From positions 23,505 through 87,504 of the IMG/VR virus record IMGVR_UViG_3300030506_000011: DNA of 64,000 bases; one strand, given 5' to 3'. Of this stretch, positions 59,565 to 64,000 are shown piece by piece; the first letter of the stretch is position 1; each line of letters begins with the position of its first letter. Under the pieces are notes generated by a model that searched no databases, had not been told where the DNA came from, and saw only the letters and a list, made by a program, of their open reading frames with translations. The stretch comes from a virus. A program made the translations under genes and the position numbers.

Positions 59565-59899
59565 AATAAACACTAGTACTCTACCTAGTCTGGCTCTTCT
59601 TTCTATATTAGGTGAGGATGCAATAAAAATATTAATAACTCATGCTTTAGATAAAAAAAGAAGATGAGAAGCATATATTTGATATTGACCTTAAAATTGA
59701 TGGTAAAGAGTATGATTTTCTTGTGTTGGTAGAACAATATCAAAAAAATCTGGAGCGTATGATCGATCTTGAAGTTAATAGCAGACTTGAATCTAAGTTT
59801 AATGAGCTAACCGACAAGTTATCTTTTATATCTAGCATGTTTGATGCAGCTAAGGCAAAAATTAAGAGTGAACTTAATTTAACTGAGGATGATTATTGA
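59554..59899 (+). pseudogene. Gene split by a frame change at an A7 run
   Basis: A 37-codon frame (MKTKINTSTL...ALDKKRR) stops at 59667. A second frame, open from 59651 to the TGA at 59897-59899 and without a usable start, continues EDEKHIFDIDLKIDGKEYDF and a coiled-coil-like end. The two join in +1 register at AAAAAAA (59653-59659), giving one product of about 115 residues. It could be a programmed frameshift, a real mutation or a homopolymer error. Confidence 0.5.
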
Positions 59900-59907
59900 T
59901 AGTTAAT

Positions 59908-59981
59908 GGGGGATTAAGCTAGTAGTAGACGCAGGCTTTTACACAGCCTGAGGATTGGTGCGATTCCAATATCCCCTACCA
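59908..59981 (+). tRNA. tRNA-Val(UAC)
   Basis: Acceptor GGGGGAT/ATCCCCT, D-loop with TAGTAGTAG, anticodon arm AGGCT-TTTACAC-AGCCT (TAC), T arm ATTGG-TGCGATT-CCAAT, encoded CCA. T-loop has G at 55; the D stem is weak. Confidence 0.86.
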
Positions 59982-59986
59982 TTTAT

Positions 59987-60298
59987 ATGCCTACAAAAAT
60001 ACAAGATTGTAAAGGTTTATCTGTTTGTATTAATAATCATGTCTTCAAATCTAATGAGGTTAGATTAATACCATTTAGTGCTGCTGAAAAAGAATGTAAA
60101 TGTGTTCTTTATACTGATAGTGACTATGTTATAAAAAGACGAGAGCCAGTAGATCTAGAATTTCCTGGATTTTTATTAGCTTGTCCAGTCTGTAATGTTA
60201 TTCAGATAGACGGTTTTAGAAATGCCCCTACTAATTCAACACCAATAAAAGGTGTTGATAATACAATACCTGAGAGGAGATTAGAAATAGATTTATGA
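59987..60298 (+). CDS. Hypothetical protein with Cys pairs and C-terminal tag
   Basis: 103 residues. CKGLSVC near 8-14, CKCVLY near 37 and CPVC near 66-69 could form a zinc site. It ends ERRLEIDL. It starts five bases after tRNA-Val and overlaps the next gene by four. Confidence 0.64.
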   Translation: MPTKIQDCKGLSVCINNHVFKSNEVRLIPFSAAEKECKCVLYTDSDYVIKRREPVDLEFPGFLLACPVCNVIQIDGFRNAPTNSTPIKGVDNTIPERRLEIDL

Positions 60299-60513
60299 AT
60301 TTAGAAGCAGCTATAAACAAGATAAAAGGCAAGACTATCTATGTCTGGGTGCCTTATAATAGAATAGATCAATGTGCAGTTGAAGTTGACTATGTTAGTG
60401 CAGTTAATTGGTTAAAACACGTATATAAAGAAGAGAATGATATTGATCCAATACTAATCTCTGATCTTAATAAAGATGTTGTGTTAGGGAATGTACAAAG
60501 ATTGTTGTTATGA
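60295..60513 (+). CDS. Small hypothetical protein
   Basis: 72 residues, alpha/beta, not recognised. Four-base overlaps on both sides place it in one translational unit with neighbours. Confidence 0.58.
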   Translation: MNLEAAINKIKGKTIYVWVPYNRIDQCAVEVDYVSAVNWLKHVYKEENDIDPILISDLNKDVVLGNVQRLLL

Positions 60514-60713
60514 GTGATGAGCCCAAACCAGTAAATATGGATAAACTTAGGGAAGCTGTGGAGTATTGTGATTTGCAAGGTAACTGTGATTACGATAATA
60601 GTATAGTTCAAGGATATGCTGGTAACTATTTGGAAGAAGTAATTAAGACTTATGAACGTGGAGATGAACAGTGGCCTATTCCTCATCCTTTGATTAAAGT
60701 ACAACCGTTTTAG
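60510..60713 (+). CDS. Small acidic hypothetical protein
   Basis: 67 residues, acidic, two Cys (EYCDLQGNCDYD), not recognised. It ends 11 bases before a tRNA. Confidence 0.57.
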   Translation: MSDEPKPVNMDKLREAVEYCDLQGNCDYDNSIVQGYAGNYLEEVIKTYERGDEQWPIPHPLIKVQPF

Positions 60714-60724
60714 TAAATTTAGCA

Positions 60725-60795
60725 GGCAGACGAACTTAGGTTCAGCTAACTCTCATAAGGTAAGTGGCTGAGTGCAAATCTCAGGTTTGCCACCA
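60725..60795 (+). tRNA. tRNA with CAU anticodon (second copy)
   Basis: Acceptor GGCAGAC/GTTTGCC (one G-U), anticodon loop CTCATAA (CAT) identical to the 55441 tRNA but in a weaker stem (one A-A mismatch), T arm CTGAG-TGCAAAT-CTCAG, encoded CCA. The D arm is short and poorly paired. It is Met, initiator or Ile2. Confidence 0.78.
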
Positions 60796-60860
60796 TAATT
60801 CACACAATTAAATTTGTGATAGGGCAGGCTTAAATTAGCTTGCAAAACAACAGAAAATAA

Positions 60861-61097
60861 ATGAATACAAATAATACAAATACAGAAGTTAGTCATCCTT
60901 CACCTACTGTCGAAAGTTTGATGGATGAACAAAATTCCACTTGTTGCATTGATAGTTATAAAGGGAGACCTACTTTTGCTATTAATAAAGAAAGTCCATA
61001 TCCTTTTAGTTTTGGTCTATTAAAAGCTAGATTAATTGTAAAACATATGGAGGCTTTGCAGAAGTTCGTAGAATCAGATGGTAGAAGCTTGGTTTAA
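60861..61097 (+). CDS. Small hypothetical protein
   Basis: 78 residues, not recognised, with a low-complexity Asn/Thr start and a CCIDSY pair. Leader GCAAAACAACAGAAAATAA, with no Shine-Dalgarno. Confidence 0.56.
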   Translation: MNTNNTNTEVSHPSPTVESLMDEQNSTCCIDSYKGRPTFAINKESPYPFSFGLLKARLIVKHMEALQKFVESDGRSLV

Positions 61098-61103
61098 TAT
61101 TTC

Positions 61104-61177
61104 GCTTCTGTAGTTTAAGAGTAAAACTCAGGTTTTGTAAACCTGGTATCCTGGTGCAAGTCCTGGCAGAAGCTCCA
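61104..61177 (+). tRNA. tRNA-Thr(UGU)
   Basis: Acceptor GCTTCTG/CAGAAGC, D arm GTTT-AAGAGTA-AAAC, anticodon arm CAGGT-TTTGTAA-ACCTG (TGT), T arm CCTGG/CCTGG with one T-T mismatch and loop TGCAAGT, discriminator T, encoded CCA. Confidence 0.87.
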
Positions 61178-61182
61178 TTCCG

Positions 61183-61213
61183 AGGCAAGAATAACTATTA
61201 TTCTTGCCTTTTA
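61183..61213 (+). terminator. Terminator between tRNA-Thr and a Cys-repeat gene
   Basis: AGGCAAGAATAA pairs with TTATTCTTGCCT around CTA, followed by TTTTATT. ATG 61218 follows within a few bases. Confidence 0.75.
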
Positions 61214-61217
61214 TTAT

Positions 61218-61679
61218 ATGAAGATAACAAAACGAGAAGATAGATGGTATGACGAAAACGGTAATAGTTGGTCTACAGAAGAACTAGCTACTAGATACTC
61301 TCCTACTCTAACCAATTGTAGTAATTGTAATAATTGTAATTATTGTAGAGATTGTAGTTATTGTAGTAGTTGTATTTATTCTAATGGTTGTAGTAGTTGT
61401 AGTAGTTGTAGTGAGTGTAATGGTTGTAGGAATTCTCTTAATTGTATTAGTTGTAATTGGTGTAGTAGTTGTGGTAGTTGTAATAGTTGTATTAGTTGTA
61501 GTGTTTGTAGTCTTTGTAGAGATTGTACTTATTGTAGTAATTGTAATAATTGTAGAAAATGTGAAAATTGTTATTTCGTTAGTAGTCTTGAAAATTACGC
61601 CCCACTTCTTAAATTTGAACCATCTTCAACTAGACCAGAATTAGATATTAATGATAGAAAACTAGAACCAGACTTATGA
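61218..61679 (+). CDS. Cys-x-x tandem-repeat protein, copy 6
   Basis: 153 residues: header, 29 triplets with 27 cysteines (residues 34-118; DNA 61317-61571) and two Cys-to-Ser changes (IYS, RNS) that keep the register, then a tail ending DRKLEPDL. It shares NWCSSCGSCNSC with copy 3. Overlaps the next gene by four bases. Confidence 0.85.
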   Translation: MKITKREDRWYDENGNSWSTEELATRYSPTLTNCSNCNNCNYCRDCSYCSSCIYSNGCSSCSSCSECNGCRNSLNCISCNWCSSCGSCNSCISCSVCSLCRDCTYCSNCNNCRKCENCYFVSSLENYAPLLKFEPSSTRPELDINDRKLEPDL

Positions 61680-62050
61680 CTTTAAGAGACATATTAGACA
61701 ATGATTTAATTGAACGTATTAGAAACCATAACGAAAAAGAAGTAAACCCTGAATCTTCTAGATTTAGTTCGGATGCTGATTTAACCTTATTTCATAAATG
61801 GGCTTACAAAGTAGAGAAAGGTTGGTATGGATTTGATTTAGGTAATAAAGTCCCGTATTGCTGGGTACTTGCCATAGATAAAGTATTAAAAAAGATCGAA
61901 GAACTAGACCCAGAATTTACTATTCAACAAATAAAGTTAAAGTACGGTCAATTATGTTTCTATATTGATTATAATAAGAACATAGATGAGATTAATCAAT
62001 TAGCCAAGGAATTACTGGAATTATGTTGTAGTAGGCACTTAATTTATTAA
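61676..62050 (+). CDS. Hypothetical protein
   Basis: 124 residues. WYGFDLGNKVPYCWVLAIDKVL and FTIQQIKLKYGQLCFYIDY resemble small phage proteins of unknown function with a KYGxLRFY-type strand. No catalytic motif assigned. Confidence 0.64.
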   Translation: MTLRDILDNDLIERIRNHNEKEVNPESSRFSSDADLTLFHKWAYKVEKGWYGFDLGNKVPYCWVLAIDKVLKKIEELDPEFTIQQIKLKYGQLCFYIDYNKNIDEINQLAKELLELCCSRHLIY

Positions 62051-62089
62051 TTGCTAGTAAATGTAGTTTTATACCTTTAAAATATAAGT

Positions 62090-62371
62090 ATGAAGTTACC
62101 AAGGATTAATCGTTATATCCCTAAAGATACACCGGTAATTAAAGGTATGATTCTTAGAGGATTGTGTGACTATGAAGAAAAAGCAATATATATTAACCCC
62201 AAACAAAGTGATAAAGAACGGCTTATTACAGCATGCCACGAGTCAACACATTACTTATTTCCATCTTTGACTGAAAAGAAAGTAGAAGAATACGGTTGTC
62301 TAATAGGTGAAGTGTTGTGGCGGTTAGGATATAGAAGCAGAATTAGAAAGAAACGAAAAGCTAGTATTTAA
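62090..62371 (+). CDS. Putative zinc metallopeptidase (HExxH)
   Basis: 93 residues with HESTH at about 50-54 and Glu in VEEYG about 14 residues later, followed by EVLWRLGY and a Lys/Arg tail. This layout is shared by small phage metalloprotease-like proteins. The target is unknown. The minimal size suggests a single-domain protein. Confidence 0.62.
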   Translation: MKLPRINRYIPKDTPVIKGMILRGLCDYEEKAIYINPKQSDKERLITACHESTHYLFPSLTEKKVEEYGCLIGEVLWRLGYRSRIRKKRKASI

Positions 62372-62395
62372 TTTAAGCTTTAATATAATATCAGA

Positions 62396-63187
62396 ATGCG
62401 TGAAATGTATGATATTGTATTAAAGAAATCTATATTTATTTTAGATAAAAAGTTAATGTCGGTTAGTCGAGAACTTGGTCTGGATTATACTGCAGTCTCC
62501 AAACTTCTACACAAAGAACAATTCCACGTAGTTGGTAGATATATACTACCAGAGAATAAAGATAAGATATTTACTTTAGTTAATTATGATACTGGTGAAG
62601 AGTATGACTGTATAACTAATAAGAGTTTAAAACATCATTTTAATCAAGAACTTACAGAGAATGAAATTAAGTATGTATATGAATTATTATCTGGCAGGCA
62701 ATATTTAGCTTCTATTTGTGATCGAGCTCTTATTAAGAAGGGTGTAATTAAAGATGGAAATTTCGTTAATATCAAAGCTTCTTCTATTAGATATAATAAG
62801 GAAAGAGAAGCACAGTTATATCGATGTACAACTGCCAGAGATTTGAGAGGCAGGTTGGCTAATATAATACAAGCAGTAATAAATAAAAGAAAAAACTCAG
62901 CCATAAAATCATTAGTTGGTTGCACTTATAATGAATTAGCTCAACATCTATCTAATCGATTTACTTCACAAATGACTTGGGGTAACTATGGAGAATGGGT
63001 AGTGGACCATATAATACCGTTGTCATTGTTCGATTTAAGTAATAAAGAAGAAGTATTAAGAGCTAATCACTATACTAATTTACAACCTTTATGGTCTTCT
63101 AAAAATATTGCTGAGAAATACGGTGAGTTTAATTATATCAGCAATAGTGAGAAGAATTGTAAGAATATACTAGGCGGAAGAATTTAA
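62396..63187 (+). CDS. HNH homing endonuclease
   Basis: 263 residues. An N-terminal helix-turn-helix (SVSRELGLDYTAVSKLL near 22-38) is followed by the HNH core: VGCTYNELAQHL, WGNYGEWVVDHIIPLSLFDL near 198-217, and NHYTNLQPLWSSKN near 228-241. It is free-standing and ends one base before tRNA-Gln, another homing gene beside a tRNA. Confidence 0.88.
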   Translation: MREMYDIVLKKSIFILDKKLMSVSRELGLDYTAVSKLLHKEQFHVVGRYILPENKDKIFTLVNYDTGEEYDCITNKSLKHHFNQELTENEIKYVYELLSGRQYLASICDRALIKKGVIKDGNFVNIKASSIRYNKEREAQLYRCTTARDLRGRLANIIQAVINKRKNSAIKSLVGCTYNELAQHLSNRFTSQMTWGNYGEWVVDHIIPLSLFDLSNKEEVLRANHYTNLQPLWSSKNIAEKYGEFNYISNSEKNCKNILGGRI

Positions 63188-63188
63188 T

Positions 63189-63262
63189 TGGGATGTTGCA
63201 TAATGGTAGTGCCAGGGTCTTTGGAGCCTTAGGTGAAGGTTCGATTCCTTCCATCCCAGCCA
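63189..63262 (+). tRNA. tRNA-Gln(UUG)
   Basis: Acceptor TGGGATG/CATCCCA, D arm GCA-TAATGGTAG-TGC, anticodon arm AGGGT-CTTTGGA-GCCTT (TTG), T arm GAAGG-TTCGATT-CCTTC, discriminator G, encoded CCA. Confidence 0.9.
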
Positions 63263-63495
63263 TTTACAATATAAACGAAATCAAGTCACGTCAATATTAA
63301 CTGAAGGTACGTTGCTCTGGCTCTATGTATCAACTAGAATAAGTTAATAAATCCCCGAAATTTATAGAGATAAAGTACGGGCAGAACCTCATTGAAAGAC
63401 CACCCTTTAAAGCAATTTTATTGTGTAGACTAGGTGGGAGTTAAGCTAGAGTTGTGCCTAGCATATTGTATTTAAAACCATAAAACCATAAAACT
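63263..63495 (+). other. Non-coding segment after tRNA-Gln
   Basis: 233 bases without an ORF. A GCTAG/CTAGC hairpin near 63451-63471 and scattered short complementary strings are visible; the last 30 bases are AAACC-type direct repeats (three ACCATAAAA-like units) leading into ATG 63496. No tRNA or known RNA could be completed. Confidence 0.35.
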
Positions 63496-63948
63496 ATGAA
63501 ACGACCTACAAGAAAAGCAACATTAGAAGATTCAGTAACGTATATTCTAGCAGAGATTAAAGAATTAGAAGCTTGTCAATATCTGCTTACGCAGATCATT
63601 TATAAACTTACTAATGATTATGCACCGGATGATACTCTTTCTGATAGTGTAGCTAAGATAACTGAAAGAATAACTCGTAAAAAGTGCAGGCTGTTTGAAC
63701 AATTAGCCACAATTTCTGTTCTTAGCCCAACTGCTGAAGCTAAGTTAAAACAAAGATTAATCGATAAATTAAATAAATCTGGTTCATATTTCAGCAATTT
63801 TGTTAATCAATCTTGGACTGATATCTCTACCAACCCTGAAGAATTAAAGCAAACTATAAAAGATCAGATGAGTAAAGCATTACAAGTAAGAGAGGATGAG
63901 GTAGATATGATAGCAGTACCTAAAAGGAAGTTAGAACCAGATCTATGA
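63496..63948 (+). CDS. Helical hypothetical protein with C-terminal tag
   Basis: 150 residues, mostly coiled-coil-like helix (EIKELEACQYLLTQIIYKL, ITERITRKKCRLFEQL), ending KRKLEPDL. It overlaps the truncated Cys-repeat gene by four bases, repeating the pattern of a tagged gene next to a Cys-repeat gene. Confidence 0.66.
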   Translation: MKRPTRKATLEDSVTYILAEIKELEACQYLLTQIIYKLTNDYAPDDTLSDSVAKITERITRKKCRLFEQLATISVLSPTAEAKLKQRLIDKLNKSGSYFSNFVNQSWTDISTNPEELKQTIKDQMSKALQVREDEVDMIAVPKRKLEPDL

Positions 63949-64000
63949 AGATAACTAAACGAGAAAATGATAGATGGTATGACGAAAACAATAATAGCTG
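63945..64000 (+). CDS. Cys-x-x tandem-repeat protein, copy 7 (cut by window end)
   Basis: The first 18 codons (MKITKRENDRWYDENNNS) match the fixed header of the family, with one extra residue; the array lies beyond the window. Confidence 0.75.
   Translation, partial: MKITKRENDRWYDENNNS

Overview
The window looks like part of a large, AT-rich tailed double-stranded DNA phage (or prophage-like) genome. It has tightly packed genes that often overlap by ATGA or a few bases, nearly all on the + strand. It carries a terminase large subunit, a near-complete phage replication and recombination set, a dNTP-synthesis module, free-standing and embedded homing elements, and a long tRNA-rich region. TAG, TGA and TAA all act as ordinary stops, so there is no sign of an alternative code. 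Most genes have no Shine-Dalgarno sequence. Starts sit in A-rich, often AAC/ACA-rich leaders or directly behind strong hairpins. The host cannot be named from the sequence. A B12-dependent class II RNR and a Ycf46/Ycf35/DUF2997-like gene set give a weak pull towards cyanobacteria or another group using such genes.

Layout. (1) 174-6314: nucleotide module (MazG-like pyrophosphohydrolase, dCMP deaminase, class II RNR, NUDIX, dTMP kinase, ThyX), with an HNH homing endonuclease inserted. (2) 6315-7088: a 774-base non-coding island with a terminator hairpin, a palindrome, two C-rich tracts, a repeated promoter-like element and a compact structured RNA. (3) 7089-13861: unrecognised genes plus two minus-strand genes, one of them terminase large subunit. 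(4) 13998-19494: a Ycf46-like AAA+ ATPase split by a group I-type intron inside its P-loop, followed by DUF3150-like, DUF1257/Ycf35-like and DUF2997-like genes. (5) 19549-33501: Mre11/Rad50, UvsW-like helicase, primase, DnaB-like helicase with an intein in its P-loop, and a UDG-PolA fusion. (6) 33546-48048: paralogous winged-helix-like proteins, a Gp88-like protein, a possible ubiquitin-like/JAB/E1 group, SSB-like and RecA-like proteins, a radical-SAM-like protein, RuvC-like resolvase and a HhH-GPD glycosylase. (7) 48049-64000: 18 tRNA genes plus one expanded tRNA-like element, alternating with small unknown genes, a Vsr-like homing endonuclease, a Cas4/RecB-like nuclease and a phosphoesterase.

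Two features stand out. First, a multicopy family (six complete genes, a seventh cut by the window end) has a fixed 33-residue header followed by 23-36 cysteines in an almost perfect Cys-x-x register. Second, 14 proteins, eight of them not in that family, share the same C-terminal octapeptide signature (approximately [DENTK]-R-[KRL]-L-[DE]-x-[DEY]-L at the stop codon), which looks like a sorting, packaging or processing tag. In the tRNAs, T-loops with G at position 55 tend to go with D-loops that read A-G instead of G-G, as if a tertiary contact had been rewired.
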